This document shows, piece after piece, positions 1-6,563 of a DNA stretch of 10,353 nt. The notes beneath the pieces were generated by a model. The model worked only from the letters and a program-made list of their open reading frames with translations. It did not search any database and was not told the origin of the DNA. A program made the position numbers and the translations under genes. Positions within the stretch are counted from its first letter, which is position 1; each line of letters opens with the position of its first letter. This stretch comes from Saprospiraceae bacterium (lineage in GTDB: Bacteria > Bacteroidota > Bacteroidia > Chitinophagales > Saprospiraceae): positions 1-10,353 of the forward strand of contig JAGQWW010000063.1 in assembly GCA_020436955.1 (NCBI GenBank), in the 5' to 3' direction.

Positions 1-5
1 TTAAA

Positions 6-125
6 TGCCATCTTTCATCCCCATTCCCCGATCTCCTATCCCCCATCTCCTATCCCTCATACTTCATACCTCATACTTCATACTTCATACCCCCATACTT
101 CATCTCCAATCTCCATTCCTTCATC
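6..125. repeat. Degenerate 7-base tandem repeat array, left copy
   Basis: The stretch is almost pure pyrimidine-rich 7-mers, with occasional 6- or 8-base units. It opens with TGCCATCTTTCATCCCCA (6-23), passes through units such as TCCTATC and CCCCATC, reaches a core of alternating CTCATAC and TTCATAC (about 56-90), and ends with TCCAATC-like units. The same opening and the same TCATAC core recur about 174-175 bases later (181-198 and 228-257), so this is the left half of a higher-order duplication. No credible coding is visible on either strand. Because the unit begins at the window edge, more copies could lie to the left. Confidence 0.85.
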
Positions 126-154
126 CGGTAGCTTCGACAAGCTCAGCCACCTGG
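125..154. repeat. GC-rich palindrome (REP-like) between two repeat-array copies
   Basis: GGTAGCT (127-133) and AGCCACC (145-151) form a 7-base stem with a single mismatch, which becomes a G-U pair in a minus-strand transcript. CC at 125-126 and GG at 153-154 can extend it past a bulge. A competing inner hairpin is perfect: AGCTT-CGAC-AAGCT at 130-143. The core TTCGACAAGCTCAG is, from memory, a motif that recurs as an intergenic palindrome in many bacterial genomes, so a REP-type element is the likely identity. No transposase is present here. Lying just downstream of the membrane protein gene ending at 266, it could also act as a 3'-end stabiliser or weak terminator of that minus-strand transcript. 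Confidence 0.6.
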
Positions 155-180
155 CATAGTAAGTTCAATTTTAAATTATA

Positions 181-277
181 TGCCATCTTTCATCCCCAAT
201 CCCCAATCCCCAATCCCCGATCTCCATCCCTCATACTTCAAACCTCATACTTCATACCTCATACTTCATACTTCCAG
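181..277. repeat. Degenerate 7-base tandem repeat array, right copy
   Basis: After TGCCATCTTTCATCCCCA (181-198) there are three perfect CCCCAAT units (194-200, 201-207, 208-214) and one CCCCGAT (215-221). The sequence then grades, mostly in 7-base phase, into CTCATAC and TTCATAC units to about 272. Bases 228-257 match 54-83 with one substitution. The array runs into the 3' end of the neighbouring minus-strand gene: the last codons and the TGA stop (266-268) of the protein encoded at 266-751 are repeat sequence. The CCCCAAT heptamer is close to the unit of the cyanobacterial STRR repeats, although the rest of this window is clearly Bacteroidota. Confidence 0.85.
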
Positions 278-751
278 ACTCTCCCCATACTCCCTTTCAA
301 ACCTTCTCCTCGAAGGATAAGCCCAAAGGAAAGCCATCAGTCCGAGTCCAAAAAACAGGTATGGTAAATTGGTGTAGGTGACAATGGCAACCATGATGGC
401 GAAGATATTGGCAGCTTCCAGGAAAACAGCTTGCATGAGTGCGGTATCTCGGAAATGGTGAACCTTTTTTAGGGTGGGCAAATTTTTATTAAGCCTTTCC
501 ATGCGGAACTTTTGGATGTACCAGGCAAGCAATACAGCTCCTATTGAAATGATTGGTAAAAGCTGGTACAATGCACTTTCACTGGCTTCCTTTGTAAAAA
601 ATACGCCTCGCTCCCCTACCAGGATGACACCAAAGGCAACCATCAGGAATTGACCTCCCAGTAGGATGATAAATAGGTAATGGGCAATTTTTAAATTGAG
701 ATTAATAAAGTAGGATTTATCCTCCTCCTGGTTCATATTTCTATCAGACAT
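266..751 (-). CDS. Four-helix integral membrane protein, function unknown
   Basis: This 161-residue protein has a short polar N-terminus followed by four hydrophobic segments at about residues 22-45, 61-79, 104-126 and 128-146, and an arginine-rich cytoplasmic-type tail (RRRFERE). There is no signal peptide and no catalytic motif I can recognise, so I assign no function. The segment around FRDTALMQAVFLEAANIFAIM, between helices 2 and 3, is the most distinctive part. The gene starts 12 bases after the stop of the methyltransferase gene on the same strand, so the two probably share a transcript. Its C-terminal residues (about SLEV and the stop) are encoded by a 7-base repeat array, so the tail may be a recent product of array expansion. 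A later Met at residue 6 is an alternative start. Confidence 0.8.
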   Translation of the reverse strand: MSDRNMNQEEDKSYFINLNLKIAHYLFIILLGGQFLMVAFGVILVGERGVFFTKEASESALYQLLPIISIGAVLLAWYIQKFRMERLNKNLPTLKKVHHFRDTALMQAVFLEAANIFAIMVAIVTYTNLPYLFFGLGLMAFLWAYPSRRRFEREYGESLEV

Positions 752-763
752 GAAAACTTGAAT

Positions 764-1681
764 TTAATGGGCTTGCTTTTCTATGGTTAACAACAAGCGA
801 GATGGTTTTTTGATGATGGTATTTAAAAATTGGTCCAGCACTTTCCAGGCACCATATGGTAGGAAGGAAAGCAATGTATTGAGACGCAACAGGATGGGCA
901 TTTTATTCGAAAACCCACTTGAATTACCCTTTGCATGTTGCAGTCCCCTTGTCAGGTTTAGTATCCCTTTTTCTGTAAAGGAATGCAAATGAGCATGCAT
1001 AGGTGTTGGTCGGTTACAATGGATGCAAAGAGAATAAATTATCTTCTCATTATAAGGAGTAGTTACTATCAGTTTCCCCCCCGGCTTGAGTACCCGAAAT
1101 AATTCCTTTAAAAAGGCTGCAGGGTTAGGAACATGTTCGATAATCTCGGAAGCAACAATTGCATCAACCGCATTATCGTGCATCGGAATATTAAAAGCAT
1201 CGCCGACAAGGCTGAAGTGGTTTTCAAAAGGGTATTTCTTTTGAGCTTTTGCCGGATTATCATAAGAAATATCAAAGGAAATTACCTTTTTCCCTTTTGG
1301 ACATAAAGCTCCTGCAACCCAGGCAGCACCACAACCAACATCTAGCACCCAATCATTATTTATCGGCATTTCAGAAAGAATGGTTTGGTGCAATCGCCTT
1401 GCTTCTTCTTCTGATGCTTTACACGGTGCTTCTTTAAAATAATCAAACTGCCGGGCATCCTCCTGATAATGTTCCACATATTGAAAGTCCGTTCCAAACT
1501 GATCATGTACTTCCGAACTCATCGCAGCCACCATCTCTTTTGCCAACAAAACCGGAATTCCCTCCTTCAACTCGTAGGACCAATCTCCTTTCTCCGATAC
1601 CAGCTCACCAGCTTCAAGGTGCAAGCCTGTATGATCATCCGGACTTCTCAATTTCTGTAAAAATGCTTCTCTCAAGGACAT
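764..1681 (-). CDS. Class I SAM-dependent methyltransferase with Trm112-like N-terminus
   Basis: The product has 305 residues. Residues about 10-48 resemble a Trm112/UPF0434-type small domain (the pattern DW-Y-L-EGIPVLL) but lack zinc-binding cysteines. The Methyltransf_11-type Rossmann domain follows: SAM-binding motif I LDVGCGAA at 113-120, an acidic position after beta-2 (FD at 136-137), the family motif SEIIEHV at 178-184, and LKPGGKLIVTTP at 198-209. A C-x2-C pair (219, 222) followed by HAHLHSF (229-235) could bind a metal. The C-terminal 60 residues are basic and hydrophobic and may sit at the membrane. The substrate cannot be told from sequence; ubiquinone-type or polyketide-type small molecules, or glycans, are usual for the family. 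It is first in a two-gene unit with the downstream membrane protein. Its 5' flank is entirely repeat DNA, and I see no clear promoter in it. Confidence 0.88.
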   Translation of the reverse strand: MSLREAFLQKLRSPDDHTGLHLEAGELVSEKGDWSYELKEGIPVLLAKEMVAAMSSEVHDQFGTDFQYVEHYQEDARQFDYFKEAPCKASEEEARRLHQTILSEMPINNDWVLDVGCGAAWVAGALCPKGKKVISFDISYDNPAKAQKKYPFENHFSLVGDAFNIPMHDNAVDAIVASEIIEHVPNPAAFLKELFRVLKPGGKLIVTTPYNEKIIYSLCIHCNRPTPMHAHLHSFTEKGILNLTRGLQHAKGNSSGFSNKMPILLRLNTLLSFLPYGAWKVLDQFLNTIIKKPSRLLLTIEKQAH

Positions 1682-1687
1682 ATTTTT

Positions 1688-1729
1688 GGTGTTCGGTGTT
1701 GGGCTTTCGGTGTTCGACTTTCGGTTTTG
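1688..1729. repeat. 7-base tandem repeat array, GGTGTTC type
   Basis: Six consecutive heptamers lie in perfect phase: GGTGTTC, GGTGTTG, GGCTTTC, GGTGTTC, GACTTTC, GGTTTTG. The consensus is roughly GGYKTTS. The array begins six bases upstream of the methyltransferase start codon, so it occupies that gene's expected 5' untranslated region. Confidence 0.85.
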
Positions 1730-1748
1730 GCAAATCTACGAATTCCAG

Positions 1749-1789
1749 TTTACGATTTACATTTATGCCTCACGCACGTAAATCGTAAA
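1749..1789. repeat. Inverted repeat TTTACGATTTAC / GTAAATCGTAAA
   Basis: A perfect 12-base inverted repeat has arms at 1749-1760 and 1778-1789 and a 17-base loop. Each arm is itself nearly two copies of a heptamer (TTTACGA-TTTACat on the left, GTAAATC-GTAAATt on the right), so it belongs with the other 7-base repeats of this spacer. No T-run follows on either strand, so it is a poor intrinsic terminator. It could be a protein-binding site or simply a repeat pair in opposite orientation. Confidence 0.7.
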
Positions 1790-1798
1790 TTCCATTTA

Positions 1799-1868
1799 CC
1801 CATTCACCCATTTTCCCATTCACCCATTCACCTATACCCCCATTCACCCATCCAGATTCCAGATTCCA
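1799..1868. repeat. 8-base tandem repeat array, CCCATTCA type, with a CCAGATT heptamer pair
   Basis: CCCATT or its variants recur exactly every eight bases at 1799, 1807, 1815, 1823, 1831 (degenerate, CCTATA), 1839 and 1847. Two CCAGATT heptamers follow directly (1852-1858, 1859-1865). The array lies in the spacer between the divergent methyltransferase and WG-repeat genes. No open reading frame or RNA gene is visible in 1682-1963. Confidence 0.85.
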
Positions 1869-1924
1869 TAAACTAGCTTCCCAATTCCTTTCCCCATTTT
1901 TACTATGAATAAAAGAAATTCACA

Positions 1925-1932
1925 TATTTTCG
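1925..1932 (+). promoter_or_regulatory. Possible -7 element upstream of the WG-repeat gene
   Basis: TATTTTCG differs by one base from the Bacteroidota -7 consensus TAnnTTTG and lies 31 bases upstream of the ATG at 1964. No TTG -33 element is visible at the usual distance, so this is a weak call. It is the best candidate in the only part of this spacer free of repeats. Confidence 0.3.
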
Positions 1933-1963
1933 CCTTTACATCATCCACACAGGATACTGAGAC

Positions 1964-2989
1964 ATGAGAAAACCACTATTTAAAATAAGAGAGAACGGGA
2001 AGTTTGGCTTCATGGATGCCAACGGTGAGATAGTCATTGAACCCCAATACATTGAAGCCGAAGAATTTTATAATGGATTTTCCCGGGTTCGATTTAACAA
2101 TCGTTTAGTACCCCTTGATCCATTGGGCCGCTTGCTCATGAAAAGATTGTTCAACTTCGTTGGTCATTTCGAAGAGGAAGTTGCAAGGGTACAGCTGGTA
2201 AAAGATTGGGGCTTTATTGATACCAGGGGTAATCTGGTCATAGATATTCAATTTTCCCATGCCAGTGATTTTAGTGAAGGAAAGGCCTGTGTAGCGGAAG
2301 GAACTTCTTTTGGATATATCGATAAAACCGGTGGATTCATTATTCCTGCCCAATTTGAGATGGCCGGTGATTTTAAAAGCAAACTTGCTCCGGCGCGACA
2401 GGATGAAAAATGGGGTTATATCAATGAGCGAGGCACCTTTGTCATTCAACCGGAATGGGATTTTTGCCAAAGCTTTCAGGAAGGAATTGCCATTGTTACG
2501 CGTGAGGACCAATGGGGTATCGTAGACCGTTATGGCACCTTACTTTTAGCTCCCAATTATGATTTACTGGATGATTATGCAAATGGGTCATTTTTTGATG
2601 ATCGGGCGGTAATCATGGTGGATGAAAAATTTGGGTTCATAGACAGGGAAGGAAATGAAGTCATAGCACCGCAATTTGACTTCGCCGGTGACTTTAGTGA
2701 AGGCATGGCTCTGATAGAAAAAGATGGACTTTTTGGCTACATCGATAAGAAAGGTGAGCTAAAAATCAAACCCGAACATGAAGATGCAGGTGTATTTTCA
2801 GAAGGTTTGGCCTTGGTTAGAAAAGGCGATGCCTGGGGATACCTCAATGCAGATGGGAAAATGAGTATACCACATCTATATCCTGAAGCACTCCCTTTCA
2901 AAGATGGACTTGCCTGGGTCAGGTTAGCAAATGGCCATTGGGCCTATATCAGCAAAGTAGGAGATATTGTTTGGGAAGAGCAGGACTAA
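1964..2989 (+). CDS. WG-repeat protein (ten 34-residue repeats)
   Basis: This 341-residue protein is built from WG_beta_rep units of the form [WF]G[FYI][IM]D..G..[VI]I.P.[FY]D.A..F.EG.A. The diagnostic aromatic-Gly pair is at residues 14, 82, 116, 150, 184, 223, 257 and 291, with WA at 326. The expected position 48 holds a degraded unit (NRLVPLDPLGR). Spacing is 34 residues almost throughout, with a five-residue insertion after 184 (an acidic loop near 203-217) and one extra residue near the end. There is no signal peptide or membrane segment, so it is probably cytoplasmic. WG-repeat proteins are common in Bacteroidota and thought to form repetitive beta scaffolds for protein binding; no enzymatic role is evident. 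The gene stands alone on the plus strand and overlaps the stop of the convergent DUF423 gene by four bases. Confidence 0.93.
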   Translation: MRKPLFKIRENGKFGFMDANGEIVIEPQYIEAEEFYNGFSRVRFNNRLVPLDPLGRLLMKRLFNFVGHFEEEVARVQLVKDWGFIDTRGNLVIDIQFSHASDFSEGKACVAEGTSFGYIDKTGGFIIPAQFEMAGDFKSKLAPARQDEKWGYINERGTFVIQPEWDFCQSFQEGIAIVTREDQWGIVDRYGTLLLAPNYDLLDDYANGSFFDDRAVIMVDEKFGFIDREGNEVIAPQFDFAGDFSEGMALIEKDGLFGYIDKKGELKIKPEHEDAGVFSEGLALVRKGDAWGYLNADGKMSIPHLYPEALPFKDGLAWVRLANGHWAYISKVGDIVWEEQD

Positions 2990-3381
2990 GATTTGGTCCA
3001 TTTAGAAGCTTCCAAAAACAAAATCAACCAGCCAGCCAGGAATAATGTACCTCCGATAGGCGTAATAGGACCCAGTATGGTAGTATTTTCAATACCCAGG
3101 ACGGTGCGTGTGCTCAACAGGTAAATGGAACCTGAAAAACAAACAATACCTGCTACAAATAACCAACCTATCCAATTCATCCTTTTCGAAGGAAATTTTC
3201 CTGCCAGTATACCAACAGCTAATAATGCGAGGGCATGATAAAATTGGTAGCGAACACCTGTTTCAAAAGTTACCAATTGACTGGCATCAATCAATTTTTT
3301 CAAACCGTGTGCTCCGAATGCGCCCAGTGCAACTGCCAAAAATCCAAAGATGGCGCCTAGTTGTATAAATCGTTTTTCCAT
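2986..3381 (-). CDS. DUF423 family small membrane protein
   Basis: The product has 131 residues, the usual length for DUF423 (YgdD-like) proteins. The family signature is clear: an N-terminal helix with GAFGAHGLKK (residues 21-30), then the FETGVRYQFYHALALL segment (39-54). Further helices lie at about 70-89 and 100-126, the last carrying PITPIGGTLFLAGW. It should be an inner-membrane protein with four helices; its molecular function is unknown. The stop codon overlaps that of the convergent WG-repeat gene (TAG 2988-2986 against TAA 2987-2989), leaving no room for a terminator. It lies 71 bases downstream of the barrel gene on the same strand and may be transcribed with it or separately. Confidence 0.95.
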   Translation of the reverse strand: MEKRFIQLGAIFGFLAVALGAFGAHGLKKLIDASQLVTFETGVRYQFYHALALLAVGILAGKFPSKRMNWIGWLFVAGIVCFSGSIYLLSTRTVLGIENTTILGPITPIGGTLFLAGWLILFLEASKWTKS

Positions 3382-3452
3382 GACGTTTGTATTTCGTCAC
3401 GAACTTAAGACATCCACCTGAAAAATGAAAAGCTATGACAAAAGGTTTACAA

Positions 3453-4004
3453 TCAAAACTTACCTCCACTTATATGTAAACCCAAACCCACCATCTGCCT
3501 TTCAAAATTAAGATGGGTCCAACAATTTAACCCGAGAGCCACCCTGTTAAAGACAATTCCGTAAACGGATAAATTTGTCTCCAGACCAGCACTGAGGAAA
3601 TCTTCCTTTTGATATTCATCAACCGAAAAAACACCTCCCGTTGAACCTCTTTGCAGTTCATCTCCCCGAATGGTTCCCCATACAAATGCCGAACCTACCA
3701 TCCATTCCAACCGAAAAAATCTGGAATGTGATTTATACAAAGGCATTTTACCAAAAATAAAATTGAATTTTTCTCCCGGTCTTTTTGTTACATGGCTGGT
3801 GAATGCATACCTATATCCAAATTGGAGACTATTGCTTTCAGATTCTTTGTGATAACTCACTTCAAGGTAAGCGCCGGGATCAGGTGCAATGGTTGTTAGA
3901 ACACCTGCTTCGACTTGAAGCCATTCTTTGGGAGAATGTTGGGCGAATGATGTAAAATAAATCAAAAGGCCAAAAAGTAAAATCGAAATTGTTTTGGTTT
4001 TCAT
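3453..4004 (-). CDS. Secreted, probable small outer-membrane beta-barrel protein
   Basis: From the chosen start MKTKT at 4004 the protein has 183 residues. It begins with a basic-hydrophobic signal peptide ending in SFAQ, with cleavage expected near A21/Q22. The mature part has the alternating polar/hydrophobic pattern and glycine-aromatic turns of a small beta-barrel (for example LQFGYRYAF, FFRLEWMVGSAFVWG) and ends in a strand with a C-terminal phenylalanine (GLGLHISGGKF), as outer-membrane proteins usually do. An in-frame ATG at 4016 overlaps the upstream stop as ATGA and would add four residues (MILQ). Either start is possible; the overlap suggests translational coupling. It is the last gene of the AT-rich surface module. 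I cannot place it in a named family. Confidence 0.75.
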   Translation of the reverse strand: MKTKTISILLFGLLIYFTSFAQHSPKEWLQVEAGVLTTIAPDPGAYLEVSYHKESESNSLQFGYRYAFTSHVTKRPGEKFNFIFGKMPLYKSHSRFFRLEWMVGSAFVWGTIRGDELQRGSTGGVFSVDEYQKEDFLSAGLETNLSVYGIVFNRVALGLNCWTHLNFERQMVGLGLHISGGKF

Positions 4005-4012
4005 TTGTAGAA

Positions 4013-5656
4013 TCATTTTTGCAGAACAATTGGATAGGCATTAAGAAAACTTTCTGCTTGAATGCTCAGGTAATACAATCCATTGGGTAAATCCTGGAAG
4101 TTTAATTTCAACCTGTCCTGGTTAATAAATCCACCCACTTTCCAGATTTTCCCATCTGGTCCTAATAGTTTAAAATTGCCAGTTAGTCTATTTTGAAATT
4201 GAACATTACAACTTCCAAATGACGGATTTGGATAAATGAGAGGTGTTCGATTTACGCTAATATCCTTTGTGTTTACTAATCCATTTTCTAACATTTCCGG
4301 ACTAATTAAAAAATCAGTCATAAATCTTCCCTTTAAAAATCCATTGGATTGTTTTTCCGTAATCATAACAGTAACAAGGTAATTTCCATCGTCTAATCTA
4401 ACCATCCTCTCCGGTAAAATTTGATAATTTTCCTGTTGAAGTTTAAATTGATATTGCAACTTTAATCGCTGGTTATCCAATTGCCAAAAATCTAGAAAAT
4501 ACTTATTATCTATACTTTCCCCCGTTATTGGTATCATGATGTTACCGTTCTCTTCAAAAAAAGGAATTCTGGTATCGACATCTTTTTCCAATTCAAAAAA
4601 CTGGATTAATTGCCCATCTTCCTTTGATATCAAATAATACACTGATTTTCCTTCAAAAAGATAAGTTGCCAGGAGAATATATGCTTCTTTGACACCCAGG
4701 ATTACCCAACTTTCAACCGGTTCGGGGTCGATAAAAGGGAGATGCATAATTCTCTTGGTTCCTTCCTTTTCATAAATCTGGATATGAGCCCTTGCCGTAT
4801 CTAAAGTGAAATCACCCGGCACATAAAAATCAATCCAGTACAAGGTCCCGGCTTCATCTCTCATAACCTTGTATGCTTCTGCCCAATAAGAATCAAGCCA
4901 ATCAACTCCCATTATGTCGGAGAAAAGCGTATCAGAAGTATTTTGATAAACACCATTATAATCGAGTGTATCAATAATAACTCTAGCTCCGGTGGAATCG
5001 TGTAATTGATATTCAATAACCTCTATTAATGAATCGTTGAGAATATTTAATCTGCATGAAAATTCATCAGCAGATTTTATCTTCTTGACGTCTGAGTTAA
5101 AAGGATCGGATTCCAGCACTTCTATTAATTCACTGGACTCTAAATCATAATATCTCACTTTTAAAACGCCCTCTGTTCTGAATCCGGTAACTCCGACAAT
5201 GGGAATTGGGAAAGGCGGATCTTCAGTAATAATATTTAAATTGAAAAGAATGAGTTGACCGTTTTTTATAATAGAACGGCAAATAAATTCTCGATTATTA
5301 CTGGTTCGTAAGTCAAAGGATTTCTTCCAAACAATCTTTCCTGTATTTAAATCTATCTTCTCAATTAGTCCACCTGAAATATCAACATCATACAATGTCC
5401 TGGATACCTTGTAGTAATATCCATTATGTATTAAAGGCTCTAATTCAATATCGGAAGAGGTGAAAACATGGCTGTATCCATCAAAACCAACCACTGCCCG
5501 CGGATTTGAGATCTGATGCCCAACAAGGGTACTATCATATGAGAAATGTGTCCAAACAGGGGTAATATCTTCAAAGGAGAAGGATTGGAAATTCCCAATA
5601 GTTTGAGCATATAGAAATCCCGGGGCCATCATTATAAACCAAAAGAAAAATTTCAT
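4013..5656 (-). CDS. T9SS-secreted protein with type A C-terminal sorting domain
   Basis: The 547-residue product starts with a signal peptide (MKFFFWF..., cleavage near A17/Q18) and ends with a T9SS type A sorting domain at about 475-547. That domain begins with YPNPSFGS, continues with the PDGK turn, and closes with LPNGLYYLSI and the terminal LQK. The body (about 20-470) is beta-rich and contains segments such as LIEKIDLNTGKIVWKKSF and YLISKEDGQLIQFFEL, typical of PQQ-like beta-propeller blades, so a propeller-like surface or secreted protein is likely. No catalytic motif is visible. The T9SS machinery would carry it across the outer membrane and either release it or attach it to the cell surface. 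The gene begins 10 bases after the lipoprotein stop and its own stop overlaps the next reading frame (ATGA). Two 60-base blocks counted by hand, at 4441 and 5041, have 28% and 30% G+C, well below the flanking genes. Confidence 0.88.
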   Translation of the reverse strand: MKFFFWFIMMAPGFLYAQTIGNFQSFSFEDITPVWTHFSYDSTLVGHQISNPRAVVGFDGYSHVFTSSDIELEPLIHNGYYYKVSRTLYDVDISGGLIEKIDLNTGKIVWKKSFDLRTSNNREFICRSIIKNGQLILFNLNIITEDPPFPIPIVGVTGFRTEGVLKVRYYDLESSELIEVLESDPFNSDVKKIKSADEFSCRLNILNDSLIEVIEYQLHDSTGARVIIDTLDYNGVYQNTSDTLFSDIMGVDWLDSYWAEAYKVMRDEAGTLYWIDFYVPGDFTLDTARAHIQIYEKEGTKRIMHLPFIDPEPVESWVILGVKEAYILLATYLFEGKSVYYLISKEDGQLIQFFELEKDVDTRIPFFEENGNIMIPITGESIDNKYFLDFWQLDNQRLKLQYQFKLQQENYQILPERMVRLDDGNYLVTVMITEKQSNGFLKGRFMTDFLISPEMLENGLVNTKDISVNRTPLIYPNPSFGSCNVQFQNRLTGNFKLLGPDGKIWKVGGFINQDRLKLNFQDLPNGLYYLSIQAESFLNAYPIVLQK

Positions 5657-5666
5657 TTCGAATCAA

Positions 5667-6467
5667 TTAATCTGGAATAATTTCTTGAATGCAATCTCTA
5701 GGAAAGCAATCCGGATGTTTAAATGGAAAGTCAATATAATTATTACATGGAATCGGACCTTCTGAACAAAGGCCTATTTGGGTATTACCTCCATTCGTGA
5801 TTTGAATATTTCCTTTTTGATCGGTGCACCAATATTCTTTTTTCACACAACAAGCTGTACTTTCTCCACATTGTACAATTTCATAAAAAATTACATCCCC
5901 TTCCTGATAGGAACAAGGGTAGATACATAGACTTTTAAAATAATTAGAAATTGCAGAAGTATATCCATTATCGCATTTGCTTTTTTCACCCCACCAGGCA
6001 AGAATTAGAGGCATCATAAAATGGACATATTCAGTATAAAATGCTTCGGCAATACAATCCCAATCATCAGTATGAGGCAATCCAATTATACAATCGGTTG
6101 AATGTGCAAATACATCTTCCGTGAAATTCACTTCTAAATCTTGACCGTTATTTTTTTCACATATTATTACATTCATGAAACCGGTTACAGAGCAAAGTCC
6201 AGAGACATTTGAAGAACATTCGGTCAAATCAATCATTAGCGTAATGGTTTCAGTAAATTCAAAGCAATCTGCTTCCACTTCAATACTGCACGGGAAATTT
6301 TCAAAACTATCGCTAACAGCAGGGGACTTACTGGCTAAATTTAGTTTTTCCAGTATTCGAATTGTAGTTATTTCTGATTCCGGTAAAACTGGTTCTTGAT
6401 TGAAGTTTTCTACGCAGGAAAAAAAAGAAAATAAAATAACCAGCAGGGAAAAGACTTTAGTTCTCAT
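5667..6467 (-). CDS. Cysteine-rich lipoprotein, function unknown
   Basis: I place the start at 6467 rather than at an upstream in-frame ATG at 6527, because MRTKVFSLLVILFSFFSC is a typical lipoprotein signal peptide with the acylated Cys at residue 18; the longer reading only adds translated leader. The resulting protein has 266 residues and should be exported and lipid-anchored, probably in the outer membrane. By my count there are 18 cysteines besides the lipobox Cys, spread along the whole length and including a CC pair in STACCVKK, which points to many disulphides. No known domain is recognised; I assign no function. It is first of three closely spaced genes (lipoprotein, T9SS protein, barrel), and a good -7 promoter element lies about 70 bases upstream. 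Confidence 0.78.
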   Translation of the reverse strand: MRTKVFSLLVILFSFFSCVENFNQEPVLPESEITTIRILEKLNLASKSPAVSDSFENFPCSIEVEADCFEFTETITLMIDLTECSSNVSGLCSVTGFMNVIICEKNNGQDLEVNFTEDVFAHSTDCIIGLPHTDDWDCIAEAFYTEYVHFMMPLILAWWGEKSKCDNGYTSAISNYFKSLCIYPCSYQEGDVIFYEIVQCGESTACCVKKEYWCTDQKGNIQITNGGNTQIGLCSEGPIPCNNYIDFPFKHPDCFPRDCIQEIIPD

Positions 6468-6535
6468 TTCAATTTGTTTTAGTTTTTTAAATCCTTCCCA
6501 AATTAAAAATAAAATTGACCACAACAAAACATACG

Positions 6536-6543
6536 CAAAAATA
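6536..6543 (-). promoter_or_regulatory. Probable -7 promoter element for the surface module
   Basis: On the minus strand this reads TATTTTTG, an exact match to the Bacteroidota consensus TAnnTTTG, followed by CG. The same ten bases TATTTTTGCG occur upstream of the TPR gene. It lies about 70 bases upstream of the lipoprotein start at 6467. A TTG at 6561-6559 is only 15 bases away, shorter than the usual 17-23 base spacing, so the -33 element is uncertain. Confidence 0.5.
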
Positions 6544-6563
6544 AAACTACTCTATTTCCAATG

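Noticed and set aside
1..277. CRISPR array
   Set aside because: The units are 7 bases and contiguous, without unique spacers of constant length, and there are no cas genes.
5..367. Plus-strand 120-residue open frame through the left repeat array
   Set aside because: It translates low-complexity Pro/Ser/His/Ile/Leu heptads made by the DNA repeat, and its end overlaps the real minus-strand membrane protein gene.
1681..1688. Exact TATTTTTG match on the plus strand
   Set aside because: It overlaps the methyltransferase start codon and would be over 270 bases upstream of the WG gene, across all the repeats; chance in AT-rich sequence is more likely.
2105..2512. Minus-strand 135-residue open frame opposite the WG-repeat gene
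   Set aside because: It is antisense to a protein with clear 34-residue repeats and has no family features of its own.
3381..3399. TGACG-N9-CGTCA inverted repeat overlapping the DUF423 start codon
   Set aside because: Five-base arms are short enough to occur by chance and nothing else suggests an operator or RNA switch.
6468..6527. Longer lipoprotein reading from the ATG at 6527
   Set aside because: The extra 20 residues precede a complete lipoprotein signal peptide and would disrupt export; the start at 6467 explains the sequence better.
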